Assembly (NCBI RefSeq): GCF_964656455.1
Contig: NC_135715.1
Location: 82,314,414 to 82,378,413 of the forward strand
From: Halichoerus grypus
Taxonomy: Eukaryota > Chordata > Mammalia > Carnivora > Phocidae
Length of the DNA: 64,000 nucleotides
Direction: 5' to 3'
Each line of letters opens with the position of its first letter. Within the stretch, counting starts at the first letter, position 1. This document shows, piece by piece, positions 22,071-35,320 of the stretch. The notes beneath the pieces are model-generated. The model worked only from the letters and a program-made list of their open reading frames with translations, was not told the DNA's origin and ran no database searches. A program made the translations under genes and the position numbers.

Positions 22071-25000
22071 AGTGAGAAACAGGCCGGAGCGGAAGGCAGT
22101 TCTCAACTCACCTCTTGTTTATGAGGCTAGTACCCTTGCCCCGGGTGTGCCTGCAGGGCTAAAGCCAACCACCTAACTCAAAGGAACAACTCTGTAGAGA
22201 TTTCCTGCTTCGGCTAAAGTAGCCATGCCGGAGGGTGGACGCATTTTGCTGTGTGCATGCGTGAGCGCACTGCAAGTGAGTCCAGACCCATTTTCCGTGT
22301 GGGACTCAGGCCCCGGCAGAAGGCAGAACATGACTCCCCACTTGTTTCCTGAGGCTAGCACTGCGGCCCCACTTTTGCATGGAAGTCTAATAGCAAGCGT
22401 TCTTTTTTTTAATTATTATTTAATGTTTTTATTGTTATGTTAATCCCCATACATTACATCATTAGTTTTAGATATAGTGTTCCATGGTTCATTGTTTGTG
22501 CATAACACCCAGTGCTCCATGCAGAACGTGCCCTGCTCAATACCCATCACCAGGCTAAGCCATCCTCCCAGCCCCCTCCCCTCTAGAACCCTCAGTTTGT
22601 TTTTCAGAGTCCATCATCTCTCATGGTTCTTCTCCCCCTCCGATTTTCCCCCCTTCATTCTTCCCCTCCTGCTACATTCTTCTTCTTCTTTTTTTCTTTC
22701 TTAACATATATTGCATTATTTGTTTCAGAGGTACAGATCTGAGATTCAACAGTCTTGCACAATTCACAGCGCTTACCAGAACACATACCCTCCACAGTGT
22801 CCAACACCCAGTGACCCCATCCCTCCCACCCCACCCCCCACTCTAGCAACCCTCAGTTTGTTTCCTGAGATTAAGAATTCCTCATATCAGTGAGGTCATA
22901 TGATACATGTCTTTCTCGGTTTGACTTATTTCGCTCAGCATGATACCCTCCAGTTCCATCCACGTCGTTGCAGATGGCAAGATCTCATTCCTTTTGATGG
23001 CTGCATAATATTCCATTGTATATATATATATACCCCCTCTTCTTTATCCATTCATCTGTTGGTGGACATGGCTCTTTCCACAGTTTGGCTATTGTGGACA
23101 TTCATAGCAAGCGTTCTAACTCGGAGAAACAACACTGAAGAGAAACCGTGCTTTAGCTACCGACGACCTCTATGTGGGAGGAAGCAGTTTAGGGTGTACG
23201 GTGGGTGAGAGCCTGGGGACGGGTTCCGTTTCGTGAAATCGAGGGAGAGACAGGCCGGAGAGAAGGCAGCTCTCAACTCAAACCATGGTTATGGGGCTAG
23301 TACCGTTGCCCCGGGTGTGTGTGCAGGCTTCATGAAAACTGCCTAACTCGAAGGAAAAACTCGCTGGAGAATCCATGCTTCAGCTAAAAGAGCCGCTCCT
23401 GAGGGTGGAAGCATTTTGTTGTGTGCGTGCATGAGAGCACTGCAAGGGAGTCCAAAGCTTTTTGTGAATGAGCCTCAGGCCCCAGCAGAAGGCAGAACAC
23501 GACTCCCCATGTATTTCATCACGCTAGCACGGCAGCCCCACTTTTGCATGGAAGTCTAACAGCTAGTGTTCTCACTCGAAGAAACAACACTGTAGAGAAA
23601 CCGTGCTTTAGCTACCGTCGACCTCTAGACGGAGGAAGCATTACACGGAGTACCGTGGCTGAGAGCCTGGGGAACGGGTTCCATACGTGAAACCAAGGGA
23701 GAAATAGGTCCGGGCAGAAGGCACCTCTGGACTCAGCTCTTGCTACCTGAAGCTAAGACTACTGCTCCATGTGTGCTTGGAATGCTATGTGCTCGACCCT
23801 GACTGGGAAGAAACAAGTCTGTAAAGAATCCCAGCTGCAGCTCATTCGCCTACCAGGCTACTAACACCAAGAATCAATGCCGTAGCCTTACCGCGCTTTA
23901 GCTACCATTGCCGTTCCTGAAGCCGCAGGAGTTGTATAGTGGTCGTGTATGAGAGACCGGGGAAAGGGTCCCATACGTGAAATGGAGTGAGAAACAGGCC
24001 GGTGCGGAAGGCAGCTCTCAACTCACCTCTTGTTTATGAGGCTAGTCCCCTTGCCCCGGGTGTGCCTGCAGGCCATAAGCCAACCACCTAACTCAAAGGA
24101 ACAACTCTGTAGGGAATTCCTGCTTCGGCTAAAAGAGCCATGCCTCAGGGTGGACGCATTGTGTGGTGTGCATGCGTGAGTGCACAGCAAGGGAGTCCAA
24201 AACCATTTTCCTTGTGAGACCCAGGCCCCGGAAGAAGCCAGAACACGACTCCCCACTTGCTCCATGAAACTACTACTGCGGCCCCACTTTTGAATGGAAG
24301 TCTAATAGCTAGCTTTCTAACTCGAACAAACAACACTGTAGACAAACCGTGCTTTAGCTACCGTCGACCTCTCTGTGGGCGAAGCAGTTTAGGGTGTACT
24401 GTGGCTGAGAGCCTGGGGACGGTTTCAATATCGTAATATCGGGGGAGAGACAGGCCGGTACAGAAGGCAGCTCTCAACCCACATCATGGTTATGGGGCTA
24501 GTACCGTTGCCCAGGGTAAACACAGCCACCTAACTCGAAGGAGAATCTCGGTTCAGAGCTTGTGCGTCAGGTCAAACAGCTGCTCCTGAGGGTGGCAGCA
24601 TTTTGTTGTGTGCGTGCGTGAGAGCACTGCAAGGAAGTCCAAAGCTTTTTGCGAGCGAGACTCAGGCCCCAGCGAAAGGCAGAACACGACTCCCCATGTG
24701 TTTCATCACGCTAGCACGGCAGCCCCACTTTTGCATGGAAGTCTAATAGCTAGCGTTCTAACTCGAAGAAACTACACAGCAGAGAAACCGTGCTTTAGCT
24801 ACCGTCGACCTCTCTGTGGGCGAAGCAGTTTAGGGTGTACTGTGGCTGAGAGCCTGGGCACAGTTTCAATATCATAATATCGGGGAGAGGCAGGCCGGTA
24901 CAGAAGGCAGCTCTCAACACACATCATGGTTATGGGGCTGCTACCGTTCGCCAGGGTGTGTGTGCAGGCTTCAACACAGCCACCTAACTCGAAGGAAAAC

Positions 25001-26480
25001 TTGATTGAGAGCCTGTGCTTCAGGTAAAACAGGTGCTCCTGAGGGTGGCAGCATTTTGTTGTGTGCGTGCGTGAGAGTAGTGCAAGGGAGTCCAAAGCTT
25101 TTTGCGAGTGAGACTCAGGCCCCAGCAAAAGGCAGAACACGACTCCCCATGTGTTTGACCAAGCTAGCACGGCAGCCCCACATTTGCATGGCAGTCTAAT
25201 AGCTAGCGTTCTAACTCGAAGAAACAACACTGTAGAGAAACCGTGCTTTAGCTACCGTCGACCTCTCTGTGGGCGGAGCAGTTTAGGGTGTACTGTGGCT
25301 GAGAGCCTGGGGACGGTTTCAATATCGTAATATCGGGGAGAGACAGGCCGGTACAGAAGGCAGCTCTTAACTCACATCCTGGTTATGGGGCTAGTACCAT
25401 TCGAGAGGGTGTGTGTGCCGCCTTAAACACAGCCACCTAACTCGAAGGAAAAACTCGGTTGAGAGCCTGTGCTGCAGGTAAAACAGCTGCTCCTGAGGGT
25501 GGCAGCATTTTGTGGTGTGCGTGCGTGAGAGCACTGCAAGGGAGTCCAAAGCTTTTTGCGAGTGAGACTCAGGCCCCTGCGAAAGGCAGAACACGACTCC
25601 CCATGTGTTTGACCAAGCTAGCACGGCAGCCCCACATTTGCATGGCAGTCTAATAGCTAGCGTTCTAACTCGAAGAAACAACACGGTAGAGAAATCGTGC
25701 TTTAGCTACCATCCACGTCTCTGAGGGAGGAAGCACTTTCCAGGCTACCGTGGGTGAGAGCCTGGGGAACGGGTTCCTTACGTGAGACCGAGGGAGAAGA
25801 AGTCCGGGCCAGAAGGCACCTCTCGACTCAGCTCTTGTTACCTGAACCTAACACTACTGCTCCATGTGTGCATAGGAATGCTAAGTGCTCCACACTGTTT
25901 TGGCAGAAAGAAGCCGGTCAAGAATCCCAGCTTCAGCTCATTCGCCTCTCCACAGGGTGGCAGGATTTTCAACTCTGCTTGAGTGCAAACCCGGGGAATG
26001 AGTCCCAGCAGAATTCCGAGGCAGAAATAAGCATGGGCAGGAGGCAGCTATCGACTCAACTCTTGTTTCGGGAAACTAGATCGGCTCTCCCGTGTGTGCG
26101 TGTAGTCCTAAGTGCCATCCACCCAACGGAAAGGAACAAAAGTGCGGAGGACCCGTGCCTCAGCAAAGATCGCCCTTCCTGAGCGTGCACTTCATCTGTT
26201 GTGTGTTTTTGTGAAAGCATGAGAAATGGAACCTAAACGTAACTCGGAGTGAGAAGCAGGCCTGGAAGGAAGGCTGCTGTCGACTCCCCTCTTGTTTGAG
26301 GAGATTAGCACTGCTGTACCCTGTGTGCCTGGAAGCCTAGTTCCCAGGCTACTAACACCAAGAATCAATGCTATAGAGTTACTGCGCTTGAGTTAACATT
26401 GCCGTTCCTGAAGCCAGAGGAATTTGACAGTGCTCGTGTCTGTCTGAGAGCCCGGGGAAAGGGTCCCATACGTGAAATGG
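22071..26480 (+). repeat. HOR unit 6, 4410 bp, recombinant unit
   Basis: The 5' part has tgtagagaaa, gcagaagg, caagtct (about 23817), cgtagcctta (about 23881), ccgcgc and ggtcgtg (23942). This combination is otherwise found in unit 9 and the right-hand subfamily. The 3' part then switches to cacagcaaggg (24192), gctgctacc, gaaccta and cccgggg, as in unit 3. The switch lies between 23,943 and 24,191. The unit is best explained as the junction of an unequal crossover between a unit-3-like and a unit-9-like copy. Confidence 0.93.
22404..23103 (-). mobile_element. L1 fragment, unit 6
   Basis: TA run of 7 with ccatggttc. It sits in the unit-9-like 5' part of the recombinant unit. Confidence 0.93.
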
Positions 26481-27291
26481 AGTGAGAAACAGGCCGGAGC
26501 GGAAGGCAGTTCTCAACTCACCTCTTGTTTATGAGGCTAGTACCCTTGCCCCGGGTGTGCCTGCAGGGCTAAAGCCAACCACCTAACTCAAAGGAACAAC
26601 TCTGTAGAGATTTCCTGCTTCGGCTAAAGTAGCCATGCCGGAGGGTGGACGCATTTTGCTGTGTGCATGCGTGAGCGCACTGCAAGTGAGTCCAGACCCA
26701 TTTTCCGTGTGGGACTCAGGCCCCGGCAGAAGGCAGAACATGACTCCCCACTTGTTTCCTGAGGCTAGCACTGCGGCCCCACTTTTGCATGGAAGTCTAA
26801 TAGCAAGCGTTCTTTTTTTTAATTATTATTTAATGTTTTTATTGTTATGTTAATCCCCATACATTACATCATTAGTTTTAGATATAGTGTTCCATGGTTC
26901 ATTGTTTGTGCATAACACCCAGTGCTCCATGCAGAACGTGCCCTGCTCAATACCCATCACCAGGCTAAGCCATCCTCCCAGCCCCCTCCCCTCTAGAACC
27001 CTCAGTTTGTTTTTCAGAGTCCATCATCTCTCATGGTTCTTCTCCCCCTCCGATTTTCCCCCCTTCATTCTTCCCCTCCTGCTACATTCTTCTTCTTCTT
27101 TTTTTCTTTCTTAACATATATTGCATTATTTGTTTCAGAGGTACAGATCTGAGATTCAACAGTCTTGCACAATTCACAGCGCTTACCAGAACACATACCC
27201 TCCACAGTGTCCAACACCCAGTGACCCCATCCCTCCCACCCCACCCCCCACTCTAGCAACCCTCAGTTTGTTTCCTGAGATTAAGAATTCC

Positions 27292-27521
27292 TCATATCAG
27301 TGAGGTCATATGATACATGTCTTTCTCGGTTTGACTTATTTCGCTCAGCATGATACCCTCCAGTTCCATCCACGTCGTTGCAGATGGCAAGATCTCATTC
27401 CTTTTGATGGCTGCATAATATTCCATTGTATATATATATATATATATATACCCCCTCTTCTTTATCCATTCATCTGTTGGTGGACATGGCTCTTTCCACA
27501 GTTTGGCTATTGTGGACATTC
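27292..27521 (-). pseudogene. L1 ORF2 C-terminal remnant, open frame, unit 7
   Basis: This is the duplicate of the unit 4 remnant, kept open by the same TA run of 11. No other unit shares this state. Confidence 0.88.
27429..27450 (+). repeat. TA microsatellite, 11 repeats, unit 7
   Basis: Same allele as unit 4, 13,250 bp away. Confidence 0.95.
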
Positions 27522-30500
27522 ATAGCAAGCGTTCTAACTCGGAGAAACAACACTGAAGAGAAACCGTGCTTTAGCTACCGACGACCTCTATGTGGGAGGA
27601 AGCAGTTTAGGGTGTACGGTGGGTGAGAGCCTGGGGACGGGTTCCGTTTCGTGAAATCGAGGGAGAGACAGGCCGGAGAGAAGGCAGCTCTCAACTCAAA
27701 CCATGGTTATGGGGCTAGTACCGTTGCCCCGGGTGTGTGTGCAGGCTTCATGAAAACTGCCTAACTCGAAGGAAAAACTCGCTGGAGAATCCATGCTTCA
27801 GCTAAAAGAGCCGCTCCTGAGGGTGGAAGCATTTTGTTGTGTGCGTGCATGAGAGCACTGCAAGGGAGTCCAAAGCTTTTTGTGAATGAGCCTCAGGCCC
27901 CAGCAGAAGGCAGAACACGACTCCCCATGTATTTCATCACGCTAGCACGGCAGCCCCACTTTTGCATGGAAGTCTAACAGCTAGTGTTCTCACTCGAAGA
28001 AACAACACTGTAGAGAAACCGTGCTTTAGCTACCGTCGACCTCTAGACGGAGGAAGCATTACACGGAGTACCGTGGCTGAGAGCCTGGGGAACGGGTTCC
28101 ATACGTGAAACCAAGGGAGAAATAGGTCCGGGCACAAGGCACCTCTGGACTCAGCTCTTGCTACCTGAAGCTAAGACTACTGCTCCATGTGTGCTTGGAA
28201 TGCTATGTGCTCGACCCTGACTGGGAAGAAACAAGCCTGTAAAGAATCCCAGCTGCAGCTCATTCGCCTACCAGGCTACTAACACCAAGAATCAATGCTG
28301 TAGCCTTACTGCGCTTTAGCTACCATTGCCGTTCCTGAAGCCGCAGGAGTTGTATAGTGCTCGTGTATGAGAGACCGGGGAAAGGGTCCCATACGTGAAA
28401 TGGAGTGAGAAACAGGCCGGTGCGGAAGGCAGCTCTCAACTCACCTCTTGTTTATGAGGCTAGTCCCCTTGCCCCGGGTGTGCCTGCAGGCCATAAGCCA
28501 ACCACCTAACTCAAAGGAACAACTCTGTAGGGAATTCCTGCTTCGGCTAAAAGAGCCATGCGTCAGGGTGGACGCATTGTGTGGTGTGCATGCGTGAGTG
28601 CACAGCAAGGGAGTCCAAAACCATTTTCCTTGTGAGACCCAGGCCCCGGAAGAAGCCAGAACACGACTCCCCACTTGCTCCATGAAACTACTACTGCGGC
28701 CCCACTTTTGAATGGAAGTCTAATAGCTAGCTTTCTAACTCGAACAAACAACACTGTAGACAAACCGTGCTTTAGCTACCGTCGACCTCTCTGTGGGCGA
28801 AGCAGTTTAGGGTGTACTGTGGCTGAGAGCCTGGGGACGGTTTCAATATCGTAATATCGGGGGAGAGACAGGCCGGTACAGAAGGCAGCTCTCAACCCAC
28901 ATCATGGTTATGGGGCTAGTACCGTTGCCCAGGGTAAACACAGCCACCTAACTCGAAGGAGAATCTCGGTTCAGAGCTTGTGCGTCAGGTCAAACAGCTG
29001 CTCCTGAGGGTGGCAGCATTTTGTTGTGTGCGTGCGTGAGAGCACTGCAAGGAAGTCCAAAGCTTTTTGCGAGCGAGACTCAGGCCCCAGCGAAAGGCAG
29101 AACACGACTCCCCATGTGTTTCATCACGCTAGCACGGCAGCCCCACTTTTGCATGGAAGTCTAATAGCTAGCGTTCTAACTCGAAGAAACTACACAGCAG
29201 AGAAACCGTGCTTTAGCTACCGTCGACCTCTCTGTGGGCGAAGCAGTTTAGGGTGTACTGTGGCTGAGAGCCTGGGCACAGTTTCAATATCATAATATCG
29301 GGGAGAGGCAGGCCGGTACAGAAGGCAGCTCTCAACACACATCATGGTTATGGGGCTGCTACCGTTCGCCAGGGTGTGTGTGCAGGCTTCAACACAGCCA
29401 CCTAACTCGAAGGAAAACTTGATTGAGAGCCTGTGCTTCAGGTAAAACAGGTGCTCCTGAGGGTGGCAGCATTTTGTTGTGTGCGTGCGTGAGAGTAGTG
29501 CAAGGGAGTCCAAAGCTTTTTGCGAGTGAGACTCAGGCCCCAGCAAAAGGCAGAACACGACTCCCCATGTGTTTGACCAAGCTAGCACGGCAGCCCCACA
29601 TTTGCATGGCAGTCTAATAGCTAGCGTTCTAACTCGAAGAAACAACACTGTAGAGAAACCGTGCTTTAGCTACCGTCGACCTCTCTGTGGGCGGAGCAGT
29701 TTAGGGTGTACTGTGGCTGAGAGCCTGGGGACGGTTTCAATATCGTAATATCGGGGAGAGACAGGCCGGTACAGAAGGCAGCTCTTAACTCACATCCTGG
29801 TTATGGGGCTAGTACCATTCGAGAGGGTGTGTGTGCCGCCTTAAACACAGCCACCTAACTCGAAGGAAAAACTCGGTTGAGAGCCTGTGCTGCAGGTAAA
29901 ACAGCTGCTCCTGAGGGTGGCAGCATTTTGTGGTGTGCGTGCGTGAGAGCACTGCAAGGGAGTCCAAAGCTTTTTGCGAGTGAGACTCAGGCCCCTGCGA
30001 AAGGCAGAACACGACTCCCCATGTGTTTGACCAAGCTAGCACGGCAGCCCCACATTTGCATGGCAGTCTAATAGCTAGCGTTCTAACTCGAAGAAACAAC
30101 ACGGTAGAGAAATCGTGCTTTAGCTACCATCCACGTCTCTGAGGGAGGAAGCACTTTCCAGGCTACCGTGGGTGAGAGCCTGGGGAACGGGTTCCTTACG
30201 TGAGACCGAGGGAGAAGAAGTCCGGGCCAGAAGGCACCTCTCGACTCAGCTCTTGTTACCTGAACCTAACACTACTGCTCCATGTGTGCATAGGAATGCT
30301 AAGTGCTCCACACTGTTTTGGCAGAAAGAAGCCGGTCAAGAATCCCAGCTTCAGCTCATTCGCCTCTCCACAGGGTGGCAGGATTTTCAACTCTGCTTGA
30401 GTGCAAACCCGGGGAATGAGTCCCAGCAGAATTCCGAGGCAGAAATAAGCATGGGCAGGAGGCAGCTATCGACTCAACTCTTGTTTCGGGAAACTAGATC

Positions 30501-31231
30501 GGCTCTCCCGTGTGTGCGTGTAGTCCTAAGTGCCATCCACCCAACGGAAAGGAACAAAAGTGCGGAGGACCCGTGCCTCAGCAAAGATCGCCCTTCCTGA
30601 GCGTGCACTTCATCTGTTGTGTGTTTTTGTGAAAGCATGAGAAATGGAACCTAAACGTAACTCGGAGTGAGAAGCAGGCCTGGAAGGAAGGCTGCTGTCG
30701 ACTCCCCTCTTGTTTGAGGAGATTAGCACTGCTGTACCCTGTGTGCCTGGAAGCCTAGTTCCCAGGCTACTAACACCAAGAATCAATGCTATAGAGTTAC
30801 TGCGCTTGAGTTAACATTGCCGTTCCTGAAGCCAGAGGAATTTGACAGTGCTCGTGTCTGTCTGAGAGCCCGGGGAAAGGGTCCCATACGTGAAATGGAG
30901 TGAGAAACAGGCCGGAGCGGAAGGCAGTTCTCAACTCACCTCTTGTTTATGAGGCTAGTACCCTTGCCCCGGGTGTGCCTGCAGGGCTAAAGCCAACCAC
31001 CTAACTCAAAGGAACAACTCTGTAGAGATTTCCTGCTTCGGCTAAAGTAGCCATGCCGGAGGGTGGACGCATTTTGCTGTGTGCATGCGTGAGCACACTG
31101 CAAGTGAGTCCAGACCCATTTTCCGTGTGGGACTCAGGCCCCGGCAGAAGGCAGAACATGACTCCCCACTTGTTTCCTGAGGCTAGCACTGCGGCCCCAC
31201 TTTTGCATGGAAGTCTAATAGCAAGCGTTCT

Positions 31232-31841
31232 TTTTTTTAATTATTATTTAATGTTTTTATTGTTATGTTAATCCCCATACATTACATCATTAGTTTTAGA
31301 TATAGTGTTCCATGGTTCATTGTTTGTGCATAACACCCAGTGCTCCATGCAGAACGTGCCCTGCTCAATACCCATCACCAGGCTAAGCCATCCTCCCAGC
31401 CCCCTCCCCTCTAGAACCCTCAGTTTGTTTTTCAGAGTCCATCATCTCTCATGGTTCTTCTCCCCCTCCGATTTTCCCCCCTTCATTCTTCCCCTCCTGC
31501 TACATTCTTCTTCTTCTTTTTTTCTTTCTTAACATATATTGCATTATTTGTTTCAGAGGTACAGATCTGAGATTCAACAGTCTTGCACAATTCACAGCGC
31601 TTACCAGAACACATACCCTCCACAGTGTCCAACACCCAGTGACCCCATCCCTCCCACCCCACCCCCCACTCTAGCAACCCTCAGTTTGTTTCCTGAGATT
31701 AAGAATTCCTCATATCAGTGAGGTCATATGATACATGTCTTTCTCGGTTTGACTTATTTCGCTCAGCATGATACCCTCCAGTTCCATCCACGTCGTTGCA
31801 GATGGCAAGATCTCATTCCTTTTGATGGCTGCATAATATTC

Positions 31842-31872
<31 letters not shown>

Positions 31873-31943
31873 CCCCCTCTTCTTTATCCATTCATCTGTT
31901 GGTGGACATGGCTCTTTCCACAGTTTGGCTATTGTGGACATTC
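31232..31943 (-). mobile_element. L1 fragment, unit 8 (712 bp)
   Basis: TA run of 13, the duplicate of the unit 5 copy at a 13,250-bp offset. Confidence 0.93.
31847..31872 (+). repeat. TA microsatellite, 13 repeats, unit 8
   Basis: Same allele as unit 5, 13,250 bp away. Confidence 0.95.
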
Positions 31944-34900
31944 ATAGCAAGCGTTCTAACTCGGAGAAACAACACTGAAGAGAAACCGTGCTTTAGCTAC
32001 CGACGACCTCTATGTGGGAGGAAGCAGTTTAGGGTGTACGGTGGGTGAGAGCCTGGGGACGGGTTCCGTTTCGTGAAATCGAGGGAGAGACAGGCCGGAG
32101 AGAAGGCAGCTCTCAACTCAAACCATGGTTATGGGGCTAGTACCGTTGCCCCGGGTGTGTGTGCAGGCTTCATGAAAACTGCCTAACTCGAAGGAAAAAC
32201 TCGCTGGAGAATCCATGCTTCAGCTAAAAGAGCCGCTCCTGAGGGTGGAAGCATTTTGTTGTGTGCGTGCATGAGAGCACTGCAAGGGAGTCCAAAGCTT
32301 TTTGTGAATGAGCCTCAGGCCCCAGCAGAAGGCAGAACACGACTCCCCATGTATTTCATCACGCTAGCACGGCAGCCCCACTTTTGCATGGAAGTCTAAC
32401 AGCTAGTGTTCTCACTCGAAGAAACAACACTGTAGAGAAACCGTGCTTTAGCTACCGTCGACCTCTAGACGGAGGAAGCATTACACGGAGTACCGTGGCT
32501 GAGAGCCTGGGGAACGGGTTCCATACGTGAAACCAAGGGAGAAATAGGTCCGGGCACAAGGCACCTCTGGACTCAGCTCTTGCTACCTGAAGCTAAGACT
32601 ACTGCTCCATGTGTGCTTGGAATGCTATGTGCTCGACCCTGACTGGGAAGAAACAAGCCTGTAAAGAATCCCAGCTGCAGCTCATTCGCCTACCAGGCTA
32701 CTAACACCAAGAATCAATGCTGTAGCCTTACTGCGCTTTAGCTACCATTGCCGTTCCTGAAGCCGCAGGAGTTGTATAGTGCTCGTGTATGAGAGACCGG
32801 GGAAAGGGTCCCATACGTGAAATGGAGTGAGAAACAGGCCGGTGCGGAAGGCAGCTCTCAACTCACCTCTTGTTTATGAGGCTAGTCCCCTTGCCCCGGG
32901 TGTGCCTGCAGGCCATAAGCCAACCACCTAACTCAAAGGAACAACTCTGTAGGGAATTCCTGCTTCGGCTAAAAGAGCCATGCCTCAGGGTGGACGCATT
33001 GTGTGGTGTGCATGCGTGAGTGCACAGCAAGGGAGTCCAAAACCATTTTCCTTGTGAGACCCAGGCCCCGGAAGAAGCCAGAACACGACTCCCCACTTGC
33101 TCCATGAAACTACTACTGCGGCCCCACTTTTGAATGGAAGTCTAATAGCTAGCTTTCTAACTCGAACAAACAACACTGTAGACAAACCGTGCTTTAGCTA
33201 CCGTCGACCTCTCTGTGGGCGAAGCAGTTTAGGGTGTACTGTGGCTGAGAGCCTGGGGACGGTTTCAATATCGTAATATCGGGGGAGAGACAGGCCGGTA
33301 CAGAAGGCAGCTCTCAACCCACATCATGGTTATGGGGCTAGTACCGTTGCCCAGGGTAAACACAGCCACCTAACTCGAAGGAGAATCTCGGTTCAGAGCT
33401 TGTGCGTCAGGTCAAACAGCTGCTCCTGAGGGTGGCAGCATTTTGTTGTGTGCGTGCGTGAGAGCACTGCAAGGAAGTCCAAAGCTTTTTGCGAGCGAGA
33501 CTCAGGCCCCAGCGAAAGGCAGAACACGACTCCCCATGTGTTTCATCACGCTAGCACGGCAGCCCCACTTTTGCATGGAAGTCTAATAGCTAGCGTTCTA
33601 ACTCGAAGAAACTACACAGCAGAGAAACCGTGCTTTAGCTACCGTCGACCTCTCTGTGGGCGAAGCAGTTTAGGGTGTACTGTGGCTGAGAGCCTGGGCA
33701 CAGTTTCAATATCATAATATCGGGGAGAGGCAGGCCGGTACAGAAGGCAGCTCTCAACACACATCATGGTTATGGGGCTGCTACCGTTCGCCAGGGTGTG
33801 TGTGCAGGCTTCAACACAGCCACCTAACTCGAAGGAAAACTTGATTGAGAGCCTGTGCTTCAGGTAAAACAGGTGCTCCTGAGGGTGGCAGCATTTTGTT
33901 GTGTGCGTGCGTGAGAGTAGTGCAAGGGAGTCCAAAGCTTTTTGCGAGTGAGACTCAGGCCCCAGCAAAAGGCAGAACACGACTCCCCATGTGTTTGACC
34001 AAGCTAGCACGGCAGCCCCACATTTGCATGGCAGTCTAATAGCTAGCGTTCTAACTCGAAGAAACAACACTGTAGAGAAACCGTGCTTTAGCTACCGTCG
34101 ACCTCTCTGTGGGCGGAGCAGTTTAGGGTGTACTGTGGCTGAGAGCCTGGGGACGGTTTCAATATCGTAATATCGGGGAGAGACAGGCCGGTACAGAAGG
34201 CAGCTCTTAACTCACATCCTGGTTATGGGGCTAGTACCATTCGAGAGGGTGTGTGTGCCGCCTTAAACACAGCCACCTAACTCGAAGGAAAAACTCGGTT
34301 GAGAGCCTGTGCTGCAGGTAAAACAGCTGCTCCTGAGGGTGGCAGCATTTTGTGGTGTGCGTGCGTGAGAGCACTGCAAGGGAGTCCAAAGCTTTTTGCG
34401 AGTGAGACTCAGGCCCCTGCGAAAGGCAGAACACGACTCCCCATGTGTTTGACCAAGCTAGCACGGCAGCCCCACATTTGCATGGCAGTCTAATAGCTAG
34501 CGTTCTAACTCGAAGAAACAACACGGTAGAGAAATCGTGCTTTAGCTACCATCCACGTCTCTGAGGGAGGAAGCACTTTCCAGGCTACCGTGGGTGAGAG
34601 CCTGGGGAACGGGTTCCTTACGTGAGACCGAGGGAGAAGAAGTCCGGGCCAGAAGGCACCTCTCGACTCAGCTCTTGTTACCTGAACCTAACACTACTGC
34701 TCCATGTGTGCATAGGAATGCTAAGTGCTCCACACTGTTTTGGCAGAAAGAAGCCGGTCAAGAATCCCAGCTTCAGCTCATTCGCCTCTCCACAGGGTGG
34801 CAGGATTTTCAACTCTGCTTGAGTGCAAACCCGGGGAATGAGTCCCAGCAGAATTCCGAGGCAGAAATAAGCATGGGCAGGAGGCAGCTATCGACTCAAC

Positions 34901-35320
34901 TCTTGTTTCGGGAAACTAGATCGGCTCTCCCGTGTGTGCGTGTAGTCCTAAGTGCCATCCACCCAACGGAAAGGAACAAAAGTGCGGAGGACCCGTGCCT
35001 CAGCAAAGATCGCCCTTCCTGAGCGTGCACTTCATCTGTTGTGTGTTTTTGTGAAAGCATGAGAAATGGAACCTAAACGTAACTCGGAGTGAGAAGCAGG
35101 CCTGGAAGGAAGGCTGCTGTCGACTCCCCTCTTGTTTGAGGAGATTAGCACTGCTGTACCCTGTGTGCCTGGAAGCCTAGTTCCCAGGCTACTAACACCA
35201 AGAATCAATGCTATAGAGTTACTGCGCTTGAGTTAACATTGCCGTTCCTGAAGCCAGAGGAATTTGACAGTGCTCGTGTCTGTCTGAGAGCCCGGGGAAA
35301 GGGTCCCATACGTGAAATGG

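Larger units (their letters stand above)
10693..23942 (+). repeat. 13,250-bp duplicated block, first copy
   Basis: From 10693 to at least 24191 every diagnostic base I compared recurs at +13,250. These include the TA lengths 11, 13 and 7, G15312/G28562 and A17845/A31095. The match starts just after the C10692/G23942 difference. Identity therefore extends for about 13.5 kb, slightly longer than the period, because the crossover interval itself is shared. Confidence 0.9.
26814..27521 (-). mobile_element. L1 fragment, unit 7 (708 bp)
   Basis: TA run of 11, the duplicate of the unit 4 copy. Its ORF2 remnant is also continuous, 27519 down to 27292. Confidence 0.93.
26481..30898 (+). repeat. HOR unit 7, 4418 bp, duplicate of unit 4
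   Basis: TA run of 11 (27429-27450) and G at 28562 match unit 4 exactly at a 13,250-bp offset. I found no base that separates it from unit 4 at any of the diagnostic sites I compared. Confidence 0.95.
30899..35320 (+). repeat. HOR unit 8, 4422 bp, duplicate of unit 5
   Basis: TA run of 13 (31847-31872) and A at 31095 match unit 5 at a 13,250-bp offset. It is the last unit to carry the gaaccta and cccgggg variants and the last with only four Gs at the cggggagag site of monomer 12. Confidence 0.95.
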
